From Mermis nigrescens (lineage: Eukaryota > Nematoda > Enoplea > Mermithida > Mermithidae), in the NCBI GenBank assembly GCA_036768485.1, contig JAVLUZ010000154.1:30623089-30687088 (forward strand): a stretch of DNA of 64,000 nt. Direction: 5' to 3'. The translations under genes were made by a program, and so were the position numbers. How positions within the stretch are numbered: the stretch's first letter is position 1; each line of letters begins with the position of its first letter. Shown in pieces: positions 46,901-56,544 of this stretch. The notes under the pieces were generated by a model. That model searched no databases, had not been told where the DNA came from, and saw only the letters and a program-made list of their open reading frames with translations.

Positions 46901-49900
46901 ATAATATTGGAATTTATCTTGGTGTTGACTTGAGAATCACGTGAAAATCGCATGCCATGCTAAGTGCGCAAAATTATATCTAATGTCGGTTCGAACGATT
47001 AATATTTATAATTGTGTATCTTAGCAGGGGGTAGCTGGCCTTCTGGAATTGGGGGATGGACCAAAATTTTGAAGTCGAATATCTCATCGACTACTTATAG
47101 GCAAAAATAATGATGCCTTTGAGCTTTTCACAGCGAGATTTATGCGCTTTAAAAAATTTTGAAAAATCTATTGCTATCTGAATGACATTAGAAAATAATG
47201 CTGTATGTCAATAAATAGGCGCTGAGCGCTATAAAACAATGGGCTTATTAGTTCAAAAGTGTGCTGAAATTTAATCAAATAACCTTTCAGATGCGCTTTA
47301 AGAATTTTCCATTTTTTCCTTTGGGGGACCCTTGTATAATGTACTCGTATTTCCGAAATTTTGGGAGGACTAGTCCCAACTGTCTCCCACAGCTACGCCA
47401 CTGCATCTTAGCACCTTATTTACGATTTACTATTGATAGCCTCGTGTAAACACAGGTAATGGAAGACCTCAGCCGCCGGTTTACTTTCAACGCCGTGGCC
47501 TACACGCCGCCTGCGCTCCCAGCACCGCTCTCCCGAGTTGCCGTCTGGCGAACGGTCGATCAAAAACGCCGGTCGACAAAGAAGTTTTAACGGACGGTGC
47601 CGAAACTTTTTTGGCCGATCTGCACCGACAGTTCGAATCTAGGCGGCAAAAAATGCTGGGCGCCCGTCAAGAACGGCAAGCGAGATTGAACGCCGGCGAA
47701 AAGCCGGACTTTTTGAAAGAAACTGAGCAGGTTGGCGACGTTGATTGAGTAGTGCTTCTCTCGTTGCATTCGTGCTAATATAAACATTCTTAACATTTCA
47801 TAATTTATTTTTCATAAATGCATAAGCAATCTTTCTCAAAAGTCCTGATACTCGTACCAACACAAGCATGTGTCCTTTCAAATTTTTAGTCTTGCAACGA
47901 AATCTTCTAATTTTTCCTTTTAAGCTACGTGAGACAATGATGTATTAGTACCTACTATATATAAAATGACTGAATAAAAGCACAAAAGTATCATAAAACT
48001 AAATTCTTTCTCAATCAGTACTCAGGAATGAAGACGATCACTTACTAAAAATGGTTCATAACTCGCACATGATGCTTACAGCAGCAGACATGCGCACGAT
48101 TAAACTGACACTTATAGCTCAACGTTTCACTCAACTTATTTTGCTCAGTTTATATTTTAATTGATTCGCAAGAATTTGCCTCAATTAGAAGTCGATTAGT
48201 ACTACAGCTTAAAATGTCCAGTGTATCCGTATCGAGATAGATGTATTATTTAGGAGGCGCTTTAACAATTTGCTCGATTAGCCGTCTGCATGATTGATTG
48301 TGAAAACGTTTTTAGCTCATTCAGCCTTGCCGAATGCTGACTTTTAGAAAAGTTATTTATTATAAGAAAATCGTCAGAAAGTTTGTTCCGTGCATTAATG
48401 CATACGGCATGGCGCTGTTTTACGCATGTTATTTTCACGCTGTTATTTATGCTTTGCATTAATTTGCATATTCAAAATTGTTACGTGGGTTTTCTATTAA
48501 AGTTTATGATATTACCTAAGTCGCTCTTATAGAGCATGTACTCGTACATCGTAAAGCAGCGCCTAAGCTAATGCTTTTTGTTTGAAAAAAGATTAAATGT
48601 TGTACTCCTGTGACAAAATCAAGCGCACTCTTACTTAATCGGATCTTTTTTGAAATTTCATTCTCATTACTTTTTCATCGATTTCGGCACTAATGCCTGC
48701 GTTTTTTGCTTTTGGAAAGTTGAATTTACATTTACTGATATTAAGAAAAGATGCTCAAGTCCAATTTTTCATATGCAAGAAACGCAGAAATTAATGTCAA
48801 AATTGGACAAAAAACGGTGGGTTAGACTTGCAGGAAAAACTTAATCCGCGACTAATTCTTGAAATTGGGAATTGAAATTCATTTTTAAAGATTATGTGAC
48901 CTTTGTTGTTTGGACGCTACTTTTAGTCATTTGAGCAAATTTTCATTCTAAATATAGTGCTCGCTAGCTTAAACCAGCTCGTTCCGCACAAGTTACTCTG
49001 GTGAATAAGAATTGGGTTACGGACTTCTTTGTACGTGTGTTGATTTTTGAAGTAGACAGAGTAGCAATAATCAGATTCTTCTCTTGGTGGTTATATTTAT
49101 TTTCTGTACAATTTCTCTTAAAAGACCCACAATTGAATTCAAATAGAGTAAATATCATCATTTTCTGATACGTCGTATTTTTAAAAGAGTTATGTATTCC
49201 CGCTTTTCAGTTTCAAAATTTGGTTAAGAACCGTGAAACTCAAAATTTCCCAGCTTTGAATGAGATGAATAGCATGTTCCATATCCCAAATGGCACATTT
49301 TTAGCAAGCGCTTTGCGGTTATAATCTGGCTACAAAAGTGATTTCAGCTATCCTGGCACCGATAATATTTTACAGAAGCTTTAATACAAGCTTTCTTTAT
49401 ATGCAGCAGCTTTGCTGTCGCTATTTTTCAATGTACCTGCTTTTGTACTCGATCCAAATTTCTCTATAATCAAGTAGTGGAAAATGGCCATTTCGCAGTA
49501 CTAAAAATATTTTTACTACTTGTCTTGAAAAATCTTAAGCCGATCTATTAATTTTTGTACCGTTTCATTTTCGTGATTTCAAATTTTCTTTGAAAACAAT
49601 GAAAGATTCTCCAACGCATAATAGGTTATCATCAGAAATTCCTGGAAATATTGCAAAAATTGTTATGATAAGAATAGTTTTATTAGTAGACGAGCTCATT
49701 GTAGTCATGGATAAACATGAAATAAAAAATAAAAATTCAATTCTGGTAGTCTACCAATTTTGGGGGTCCAATTCTCCCTAGACCCCCACACGTCCATACG
49801 TGATTGTAGGTGTAGTACCCACCCCCACCATACCTGGGCATGAGGGGTTTGGGGGTATACCCCTCCCCGAAGTCAAAATACCCCCAGAATGCAATTTTTG

Positions 49901-52900
49901 AAATTTTTTTTGTTTTTTCGCAATTTTTGGATGCCAATGGATAGTGCTCGATGAGAAACGTTGAAAAATAGTGATTTTTCGTCATACAAGCATTTTAAAG
50001 GCCATTTTTTGACCTTTGAAAAAATCTTGCACCCCCCCAGAACTTTGGTGTCGCCCACCTATGAGTACCACCATACGTGAGCAGCAAGAACATTCTGGGG
50101 GGGAGTGCAAAATTTTTTGAAGGTCAAAAAATGGTCCTAAAATGGTGGTATGGGGATAAAAACACCCTTTTTCGACGTTTCTCATCAAGCACTGTCCATT
50201 GGCATTAAAAAATTGCGAAAAAAACGGAAAACATTTTTCAAAAATTGAATTCTGGGGGGTTGATTTCTGGGGAGGTATTTTGGTTTCTGGGGGGTGCATA
50301 CCTCCCAACCCCCCACGCCTAGGCGTGAGTACCACCCGTCCAACACTCCGGTTTCTCCCTCATTTTTTAGCAACAAATTCAATAATTAGTAGCATTAAGT
50401 GATGCAAAGAATGAGATCATAGAGTTAACGAACTGTGAGTAAAGCTGTCTTGTCTACTTACAAAACTTCCGCAACTAACCACACTTCTCCTGTCCTAACA
50501 GCGCCTTCATGATGAAGATTGATTGGCTTAGATAAGTATGGGTATCAGACAGGCACAACATGGGATTTATGGGAGGTAGAAGCGAAAAATTTTTCTCGGG
50601 TCATTTTTTTGACCTCTCTGATGATGCTCTTCTTTCTGGAACGTGAAAACATATAAAATTCGAATAAATTAAAGATAATGTGGCTGAACATGCGTATGTT
50701 GGCGCTTTTGAGCAGACACTCAGCTAAAAACGCTTAAATCAGCATCTTTTCTATTGATTAAAGTCGCTAATTTTAGGGGTAAATCATTTTTTGGAGTGAA
50801 AACCTTTCTGGGGTGTAAAATTCACTCAAACCACCGAGATTATATATGGCGGGTAGCAGCATACGTGGGCAGCAAGAAAATTCTGGGAGGGGTGCAAGAT
50901 TTTTTGAAGGTCAAAAAATGGTCTTAAAAATGGTGGTATGGCGTTAAAAACACCATTTTTCGACGTTTCTCATCAAGCACTATCCATTGGCATCAAAAAA
51001 TTGCGGAAAAACAAAAAAAATTTTCAAAAATTGAATTCTGGGGGATCTGGGGGGGATATTTTGGTTTCTGGGGGTTGCATATCCCCAAACCCCACGCCCA
51101 GGTGTGGGTAGCAGTACTGATTCATTCGAACCGACTGCCTAATGGTAAATCTCTTAGCAAAATAGCAAAAATTAATAATTCATCTTGACGCAAGCAATGC
51201 TCGACCTTCTGATATTAACAATTCTCTCAATCAAACATGCTTCTCATTATGATCTGCATCATTACAATTGGTTTTTTGGTAGATTTTGAAAAAATTGACC
51301 ATTAGTTACTATAGTAATTACTCGCCCGTGATACTCTTTAATCACGCACTAAGATATTTATGCGAACATCATTGTAGCTATTCTTTTACTAAACTTGTTT
51401 AGCCGATCTGAGTAATCGCATAGCAGGAATGAATCAATAAGGATTAGAACTAGCGTTCTTTTCGTTTGGATTAAAAAGCGGCGCACGTAAATATAGTTAT
51501 AAATTAGTATATTTTTATTCGCATAAGTAAGCAAATTAAAAGTAAGGTTTGCTTCTTTTCTGACATTGCTGAAATTTTGAGGTTCTCGAATTGAAATACG
51601 CTAGCAAACTATGCAGTGCTCATTTGTTTGACTGTCGAAATTCTCCAAAAAAAGTCATAGAAAACCAACATCTATCTGCCTTTTCTGCTCGCATTGCAGT
51701 GGCGTTCGTCGTCATGGACTGTGAAAAAGGTTCCTGACGATTTGCAAGATCGTCGAGTCGAAATCACGGGTCCCATTGATCGTAAAATGGTCATAAATGC
51801 GACGAATAGCGGCGCTAAAGTTTACATGGCTGACTTTGAAGATTCGACAACGCCAACGTGGCGCAACGTGATTGATGGTCAGAAGAATTTGCATGACGCC
51901 GTTCGAGATCAAATCAATTTTTTCGACGAAAAGTCAAAAAAGGAGTACAAGTTGGTCGAACCGCAAAAGCGAGCCGTGTTGATGGTTCGACCTCGTGGCT
52001 GGCATTTGGACGAAAAGCACTTTCTCGTCGACAATCAAATTATGTCCGGTTCATTGTTCGATTTTGGCCTTTTTGTCTACCACAATGCCCAATTTCTGAA
52101 CAGCGTCGGCAAAGGCGCCTACTTTTACTTGCCGAAACTGCAGAATCATCAAGAGGCTAAGTTGTGGGACGACGTATTCAGATACGCTGAGGAAAAGGTA
52201 AAATTGGAAATCTGATTGCAAAAGAACTTGGTATACGTTGCTAACAGACATATAGCAGGGGGAGAATGACGGGATGCTTACTTAAAGTCAATCTCATCCC
52301 TTACCACCTTTTCCCGATTTTTGGCGAAAACTTACGTTATTAGACCATTAACAGAGACGCGTTTTTGTCATTTTTAGCCAAAAATTTGACATCGTTTACA
52401 CTCCCACGCTACCAAAATTTAGAGTCGTTACATGTATGATTACTGAATCTATTATGGGGCAGCTTCGAATACTGAGTTAACTGAACTGAGGACCGATAAG
52501 CCCGGTTTTGCCTTTTACTCTGCTTATAAATCTCGTATGTCTCCTTTTCCGAAATGAACTCACCTTCTAACGATACTAAGAGTAAATTTTTAGTCTGCTA
52601 CCGAAGCTGTTCTTTCTAAAGAACAAGGGCTGTATGTTTGAAAGAGGCGGAATATGCCACAAATTTTCCGCTCTCTTCTCTTCCTAATCGGCTCATTATC
52701 AGCCGATTTAATAAATTGTTTAATTTCAAATTTTATCATTATTTCATCAATTTGTTTGTTTGGCGTTATCACACTTGTTACTTCTGCCAGAAAAATAGAA
52801 AGTTTTTATATTGTTTGTCGAAAAATAAAGTTTGAATTATGTTCATAAAAATAAAAAGCAATCTTAATTGTTCAAAATTTCTCTAGATCGGATTACCTAT

Positions 52901-55900
52901 TGGCGCGCTCAGAGCTACGGTTCTTGTAGAACACTTGTTAGCCACTTTTGAATGCGACGAAATTCTTTATGCCTTGAAAGATCACATCGTTGGTCTGAAC
53001 TGCGGTCGCTGGGATTACATATTCAGTTACATCAAGTGTTTCCAACAGCACAAGGAATTTTTGTTGCCCGATCGTTCTCAGATTACGATGACCGTTCCTT
53101 TTATGCGAGCATATTGTAAATTAGTGATACGGAGAGAAAATTAACGATATAGCCGCACTTCAAATATTAGCAAGAACTTGTATAATGCTTAAAAAATTTG
53201 GACTGTACCAAAGTGGAAAGATTAAGAAAATTTTGTATTTTTATTCTTGTCATCCATGCTACATAAGAGATAACGATTAAATCCTTGCTTATTTATTTTA
53301 TTTCGCTTTATTCTTCCTAAAGCAGCCGTAGCAGCTCTGTCCACCAAATCTCGTTTTAGGGCATGAGGACAATAAACAGAACAATATGATAAAAGTTTTA
53401 TTTTATTAATTTCTCACTTCAATCATTTGAATACAATAGACATAGGAATGAAACAAATTATTTTACGTCGTCTAACAAATCGTGTTTTTTTATTTTTGTG
53501 CAAGTTTTACGTACGGCTCACGTCGCAGCTTGGTTTTTATCAGTGTATTAATTAAAATGCTTTTAAGATTCTATTAAAAATAGCGAGGTCAAGTAGTTAT
53601 GAACTTACCACGCGCGTCCTTCACTTTATTTACCTGAGAACCAGTCTTTCCACTTAAACAAATCGAGAAAAATAGCAATTATTTCACAACGGGCCGTCAA
53701 TGTATAACTAATTTAGTTTAACTTATGAACTCGGCAACTATCGATTTTTTGCACACAAAGTTTTCTCAGTACGTCAGTATAGCAACCTAAGTCTTAAAAC
53801 CATGAAACTCGAAAAATGCACGAAATTACCGCTTAATTTATAGTCTAAGCTAGTGCATAAATTCGCATTGCAAACCGATTTCCTTATTACTGTAACACCC
53901 GTTTTCTTTATCGCTCGACTGGCGACCTATAAAAAAATTTGCTACCTACTCCGTCGAGCAAGTGAAAAATTGGACGCTACAGTAAAAGGGAAATTAGCTT
54001 TCCGAGTGAATCCATGCACTAGGTTAAAAACAGACGGTAGATGGCAGACATGTAACTGATAGGATGGGGATCCCCCAGCCAAAGTTGGTCATCTCCATCC
54101 CCAAAAGTCAGAAAATTTTTTGACCCCCGCCAGTTTTGGAATAATTCGCGATTTTTGGCTGGCCGTTTTTAGGTGTTTTTTGGCCAAAAATATAAGATCA
54201 TTCACTCCTCCTCCCTTAAAATGGTCGGGGAGGGGACCCTCTCATAAAATTTCAAGCTATTACATGTATGATAGTCATCTCGATTTCCCCTTTCTATAAT
54301 AGATACGGACGTGTCACAAGCGAATGGCGCACGCGATGGGCGGCATGGCGGCTAATATCCCGTTGAAAAATGATCCTGCGGCGAACGAGATTGCTTTGTC
54401 TCTTGTCAAAGCTGACAAGGAAAGGGAAGTGGCCGATGGGCACGATGGCACTTGGGTGGCTCATCCGGGGCTGGTGCCACTGGCCAGCGAAGTGTTCAAC
54501 AAGATGAGTGGGCCCAATCAAGTCAATAGGCCTCTTGAAGACTACCAGGTATTCAGCTGGCACTATATTTGCCCATGGCAATTTCAGTTGATATGGGAAA
54601 AGAAAGGAAAAAAGAAATGCAACTGAACATCAAAATGAAGCACGTTGTTAGTAAAAAGAACGCAAAAAGATGCGATAAGTAGAGCGAGAAGGCGGTTGCT
54701 TCTTTGTTCTCCCTATGAATTCGGCTAAGCGAACGCTTAATTCACTGAACTTGCCCGGGCAACGCTTTAGCAGGATTTACCTATCGAGCTTTTTATGGTC
54801 TCTCTAAATATCCCCTTTTCTATTTTTCGCTTATTTTCGCTGGATGTTCTGGCGCAATTGCTTGTTTCCATCCGCTTACTTTGCTACCATAGCTTAGAAA
54901 TTACACAAATCAGTTTGTAACTTACTATTTATACATACGATTCTTCGCTCTGGTACCGACCGATTGGCCTGCATTAGCATCGGTTTGATTGAAAATCAGC
55001 GTCTATTTGAATGTCATTTTTTATTTCTATTGCTATTTATTCTTCTATTCATATAATTATATTCTATTTTTATTTTGTACATGCATTGCAAAGCGCTTGA
55101 AACTGAAGCAACAAGCTGTGAGCAATTGCATTCCTATGGTCCCTTTGTAAGACACTTTTAAAACTTTCTTTTACCGCTGGATTTATTTTTCATGTGCAAG
55201 CTTTCTCGAATTTAGATTGTAGTTGTGCTAATGTTCCTGATAAAATTTTAAATTTATTGAAATAGTTTGAAACTTTACTTAAACTGTATTAAATAGAAAA
55301 ATGACGTTTGCTTTTAACTTTTCAGTGCACAGCTAAAGATCTTATAGCCTGCCCAGAAGGTTTGCGTACTGCTATTGGAATTAGGCGCATGATCAGCGTT
55401 ACTCTGGGCTACTTGGAAGCTTGGCTTCGGGGAACAGGTTGTGTGCCTCTCTTCAATTTGATGGAAGACGCTGCGACAGCCGAAATCAGTCGCGCTCAAA
55501 TTTGGCAGTGGCTGCATCACAACGTAGGTCTTTATACTAAGTTTTATTTGGCACATGGCTGGCTGAAAACAAATGCATGGTTTTTCAGGTAGGAAACTGT
55601 TGCTTATTTGTTGAAATTATGCTCCCGATTCAATTAACAAACTTCTCTAATCGATTTTTCACAAAACTGCTGTTTAGACATAAGAATACTCAGCTTCCGT
55701 AGGTTATAGTCTGTTTCACATAAGCTTGAGCAAATATTTTGAAAAGCTTAACTAACAATAATCCGACGTTCACGGTAACTATGAATCAGCTCAATTATAC
55801 ACGGGTGTGAGGGGTCTGGAGGGTCTGGACCACACCTTGGCGTGGGAGGGTTGCATTTCCTCCGAGAAACTAAACCCCCCAGAAACCAAAATACCCCCTA

Positions 55901-56544
55901 GAATTCAATTTTTGAATTTTTCTTTTTCGCAATTTTTTTGATGCCAATGGATAGTGCTTGATGAGAAACGTTAAAAAATGGTGTTTTTTCGCAATACCAC
56001 CATTTTTAAGGCCATTTTTTTGATCTTTGAAAAATTTTGCACCCCTCCCAGGATTTTGGTGCCGCCCACCTATGGTCTGGACTCCTTAATTTGGTGGACC
56101 CCCAAAAGTCGATAGACACCAAAATTGATTTTTTGGTGCTGTTTTTGACAATGTTGCCTTCTTGGTACCCCCAGAACTTGGCTGCTGCCCATATATGCTA
56201 GCCTGGCCCGAGGCGTGGCCCATCTCTAGTATTTAACGCATGCATCTGCACTTTCTGGTGGTTTCAAAGAATTCTTGCTTATGACGTAAGACTAATGCAC
56301 ATTTTCTTCAGTTCATGACAACAAATGGTCTTTGCAGGCGAAGTTAAGCGACGGTCGTACGATGACCCTTGAACTCGTAAAACAAATGATCGATGAAGAA
56401 AAGGTGAAATGGCGGCAACAGATGGTCAACTCACCCACTTTGGACGAAGCGGCCGATCTGCTTCTTCAGTTGGTTGCTACGCCTAATTTTCCGGAATTTT
56501 TGACCTTATCCGCGTACGACCGCATAGTAGCCAAGGGCGAATAG
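31687..56544 (+). CDS. icl-1: Bifunctional glyoxylate-cycle protein (isocitrate lyase / malate synthase), spliced gene
   Basis: Eleven coding exons join in frame: 31687-31948, 37599-37853, 41336-41588, 44433-44818, 45412-45675, 47456-47730, 51700-52197, 52887-53123, 54303-54548, 55326-55523 and 56338-56544, 3081 bases or 1026 residues plus stop. Every intron has GT...AG. Residues ~1-427 are isocitrate lyase (isocitrate to succinate and glyoxylate; signature KKCGHL with catalytic Cys186). Residues ~428-514 are a low-complexity linker. Residues ~515-1026 are malate synthase (glyoxylate plus acetyl-CoA to malate; signature [16 protein letters not shown] at 762-777). The order matches C. elegans ICL-1/GEI-7, about 968 residues; the longer linker explains the difference. 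The C-terminus VAKGE is not a peroxisomal SKL-type signal. The symbol is by homology. An acceptor-like TTTTAG just before the ATG suggests an upstream noncoding exon or spliced leader. Confidence 0.95.
32077..32673. mobile_element. TIR element in intron 1 (597 bp)
   Basis: The inverted ends caagggcgtaaccagg and (complement) cagggacgtaaccagg are flanked by tatgct on both sides (32071-32076, 32674-32679). The duplication is six bases, or eight with decay. The interior has two GGCGC-type blocks and segments like 63850-63960. An older relative of the 8-bp-TSD MITE family lies just after it at about 32745-32878. The rest of intron 1 up to 34100 shows no gene. Confidence 0.75.
34107..34310. repeat. 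Dispersed repeat (acatgtaac... type)
   Basis: Shares catacatgtaac at one end and phrases such as gacccccg/ggcccccgatttttgg and ccctaaaatgg with 54048-54275, 52258-52445 and, inverted, 2440-2700. It is probably an old MITE family; ends were not resolved. Confidence 0.5.
34960..35830. repeat. ~180-bp tandem array in intron 1
   Basis: Aligned landmarks (ctccgcttatgaagtc and variants) fall at 34998, 35180, 35360, 35539 and 35721, spacings of 182, 180, 179 and 182. Each unit also carries gtactac...aagggcta, tacactcaa and gtgtaaag phrases. About five degenerate units. Confidence 0.82.
35890..36425. repeat. Second tandem array in intron 1 (~130-155 bp units)
   Basis: The phrase gtaacgtcagaattacgaatctga and variants start near 35901, 36054, 36210 and 36339. 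Between them recur acccagtagttg(t/a)gtaaag and ttcagagcgttgcataa. About four irregular units directly follow the 180-bp array. Confidence 0.78.
36553..37174. mobile_element. Long-TIR element in intron 1 (622 bp)
   Basis: Arms of roughly 190 bp are inverted copies. The left reads aaatgctccgatggaac, aaaaaggacgaatata, gtcacc...atgcct and gtattctgcggc; the right has the complements in reverse order at about 36995-37174. TA flanks both ends (36551-36552, 37175-37176). No ORF. Confidence 0.78.
37599..37853 (+). CDS. icl-1: ICL-MS coding exon 2
   Basis: Residues 88-173: [40 protein letters not shown] and [20 protein letters not shown] of isocitrate lyase. The ADAEAGFGG loop holds Mg-binding acidic residues in this family. 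Acceptor AAACAG, donor GTAAAT, phases 1 and 1. Confidence 0.96.
38509..40789. mobile_element. CAGGG-type TIR element in intron 2 (2.28 kb)
   Basis: The inverted ends CAGGGTGGCCAC and (complement) CAGGGTGGCTAC are followed inside by cccgggaaa phrases at both ends. They are flanked by aatgcg at 38503-38508 and 40790-40795. No transposase. The interior is rich in GGCGC hairpins and ATGTACAAAGA motifs and carries a nested element at 39257-40345. Confidence 0.8.
39257..40345. mobile_element. hAT-like element nested in intron 2 element (1.09 kb)
   Basis: Ends CAGGGGTGGATTTTAG and (complement) TAGTGGCGAATCTAG, matching the common animal hAT end CAGTGGCGGATCTAG. Flanks gtcctatg and atcctata are both one base from gtcctata, which the paralogous sequence at 3409 preserves, so the duplication is 8 bp. 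It is the longer relative of 10948-11223. Confidence 0.8.
41336..41588 (+). CDS. icl-1: ICL-MS coding exon 3 (isocitrate lyase active site)
   Basis: Residues 173-257. [20 protein letters not shown] carries the isocitrate lyase signature KKCGHL, with catalytic Cys186. [17 protein letters not shown] and [11 protein letters not shown] follow. Acceptor TTTCAG, donor GTAATT, phases 1 and 2. Confidence 0.97.
42259..43192. mobile_element. TIR element with Myb/SANT-like gene remnant (intron 3, 934 bp)
   Basis: 19-bp inverted ends, cagggcccggtttttcgaa and (complement) cagggtccggtttttcgaa, with one mismatch. Subterminal regions repeat the near-palindrome AAAGTGCCACTTT about nine times. The centre encodes part of a Myb/SANT-like protein, the kind of second protein Harbinger elements carry. 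No transposase is present and I could not find a clear target duplication. Confidence 0.75.
42605..43010 (+). pseudogene. Myb/SANT-like DNA-binding protein remnant
   Basis: The first piece has [20 protein letters not shown] and [11 protein letters not shown], a tryptophan helix typical of Myb/SANT-like domains, then a stop near 42793. A second piece in another frame has [20 protein letters not shown], which fits the third helix (VNRxxKQVxxxWxxIK). No ATG precedes the first piece, so the gene is a fragment. Confidence 0.6.
43709..44369. mobile_element. PIF/Harbinger-type MITE (661 bp, intron 3)
   Basis: The inverted ends GGCCCGAATGGCAGAAGG and (complement) GGCCCGAATGACAGAACG are flanked by TTA at 43706-43708 and 44370-44372, the 3-bp duplication of PIF/Harbinger. 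Many ggttaaa/tttaacc motifs in both orientations fill the ends. It lies 63 bases upstream of exon 4. Confidence 0.87.
44433..44818 (+). CDS. icl-1: ICL-MS coding exon 4
   Basis: Residues 257-386: [40 protein letters not shown], the isocitrate lyase motif [17 protein letters not shown], and [20 protein letters not shown]. Acceptor TTGCAG, donor GTGGAT (weak but in frame with exon 5), phases 2 and 1. Confidence 0.96.
45412..45675 (+). CDS. icl-1: ICL-MS coding exon 5 (end of ICL and start of linker)
   Basis: Residues 386-474. [19 protein letters not shown] and [17 protein letters not shown] end the isocitrate lyase domain. [20 protein letters not shown] and SMSAAMSGG begin a Pro/Ser-rich linker. 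Acceptor TTTCAG, donor GTATGT, phases 1 and 1. The intron after it (45676-47455) holds a small hAT element and otherwise nothing coding. Confidence 0.95.
47025..47403. mobile_element. Small hAT-like element in intron 5 (379 bp)
   Basis: The inverted ends CAGGGGGTAGCTG and (complement) CAGTGGCGTAGCTG are flanked by tatcttag and catcttag (47017-47024, 47404-47411), an 8-bp duplication with one mismatch. It ends 52 bases before exon 6, close to the acceptor and any branch point. Confidence 0.8.
47456..47730 (+). CDS. icl-1: ICL-MS coding exon 6 (linker and start of malate synthase)
   Basis: Residues 474-565. The phase-1 join gives a low-complexity linker ([20 protein letters not shown]...) and then the malate synthase start: [40 protein letters not shown]. 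Acceptor AACACAG, donor GTTGGC. The frame is fixed by both neighbours. The linker part is not conserved with any protein I know, so its exact start is less certain than the 3' half. Confidence 0.85.
49829..50063 (-). mobile_element. 8-bp-TSD MITE family, copy 3 (235 bp)
   Basis: Ends CATACCTGGGC...GCCCACCTATG. The right flank is agtaccac but the left flank (acccccac) no longer matches, so this copy is older or altered. It lies head to head with copy 4. The stretch 47731-49740 (intron 6) shows no gene, and a partial older relative precedes this copy at 49745-49800. Confidence 0.78.
50072..50327 (+). mobile_element. 8-bp-TSD MITE family, copy 4 (256 bp)
   Basis: Ends CATACGTGAGC...GCCTAGGCGTG, with exact duplication agtaccac (50064-50071, 50328-50335). 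It inserted right at the edge of copy 3. Confidence 0.9.
50860..51106 (+). mobile_element. 8-bp-TSD MITE family, copy 5 (247 bp)
   Basis: Ends CATACGTGGGC...GCCCAGGTGTG, with exact duplication ggtagcag (50852-50859, 51107-51114). It lies in intron 6, about 590 bases before exon 7. The region 50400-50850 holds a degenerate repeat also seen at 34380-34615 and 61410-61740. Confidence 0.92.
51700..52197 (+). CDS. icl-1: ICL-MS coding exon 7 (malate synthase)
   Basis: Residues 566-731: [73 protein letters not shown] (active-site Arg region) and [15 protein letters not shown]. Acceptor TTGCAG, donor GTAAAA, phases 0 and 0. Confidence 0.97.
52258..52445. repeat. Dispersed repeat (acatgtaac type) in intron 7
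   Basis: Shares ccgatttttgg, gccaaaaatttga, cgttacatgtatgat and similar phrases with 34107-34310 and 54048-54275. Degenerate, ends unresolved. Confidence 0.45.
52887..53123 (+). CDS. icl-1: ICL-MS coding exon 8 (malate synthase signature)
   Basis: Residues 732-810: [20 protein letters not shown], then the malate synthase signature [16 protein letters not shown] (residues 762-777), then [19 protein letters not shown]. Acceptor CTCTAG. The donor GTGATA after ...YCKL is the only in-phase GT; the protein is one residue shorter at this junction than I expect from relatives. Confidence 0.95.
53124..54302. other. Intron 8
   Basis: No gene is seen. The part 53850-54020 has ctttttcgt/cgctcgactggcgac phrases similar to 28860-28930, and 54048-54275 is a dispersed repeat (acatgtaac type, ending ttacatgtatgat). 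Confidence 0.6.
54303..54548 (+). CDS. icl-1: ICL-MS coding exon 9
   Basis: Residues 811-892: [39 protein letters not shown] and the strongly conserved [17 protein letters not shown], which helps form the malate synthase active site. Acceptor TAATAG, donor GTATTC, phases 0 and 0. Confidence 0.96.
55326..55523 (+). CDS. icl-1: ICL-MS coding exon 10
   Basis: Residues 893-958: [40 protein letters not shown] and [18 protein letters not shown]. The [16 protein letters not shown] segment includes the Asp expected to act as catalytic base in malate synthases. Acceptor TTTCAG, donor GTAGGT, phases 0 and 0. Confidence 0.96.
55831..56074 (-). mobile_element. 8-bp-TSD MITE family, copy 6 (244 bp)
   Basis: Ends CACACCTTGGC...GCCCACCTATG, with exact duplication gtctggac (55823-55830, 56075-56082). 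It sits inside an older relative of the same family (about 55798-56200, ending gctgctgcccatatatg), in the last intron. Confidence 0.9.
56338..56544 (+). CDS. icl-1: ICL-MS coding exon 11 (C-terminus)
   Basis: Residues 959-1026: [40 protein letters not shown] and [18 protein letters not shown], then TAG at 56542-56544. Acceptor TTGCAG. No SKL-like peroxisomal tail. Confidence 0.96.
   Translation, partial: AKLSDGRTMTLELVKQMIDEEKVKWRQQMVNSPTLDEAADLLLQLVATPNFPEFLTLSAYDRIVAKGE

Noticed and set aside
47587..47796. Minus-strand open frame opposite exon 6
   Set aside because: Shadow of the malate synthase exon on the other strand.
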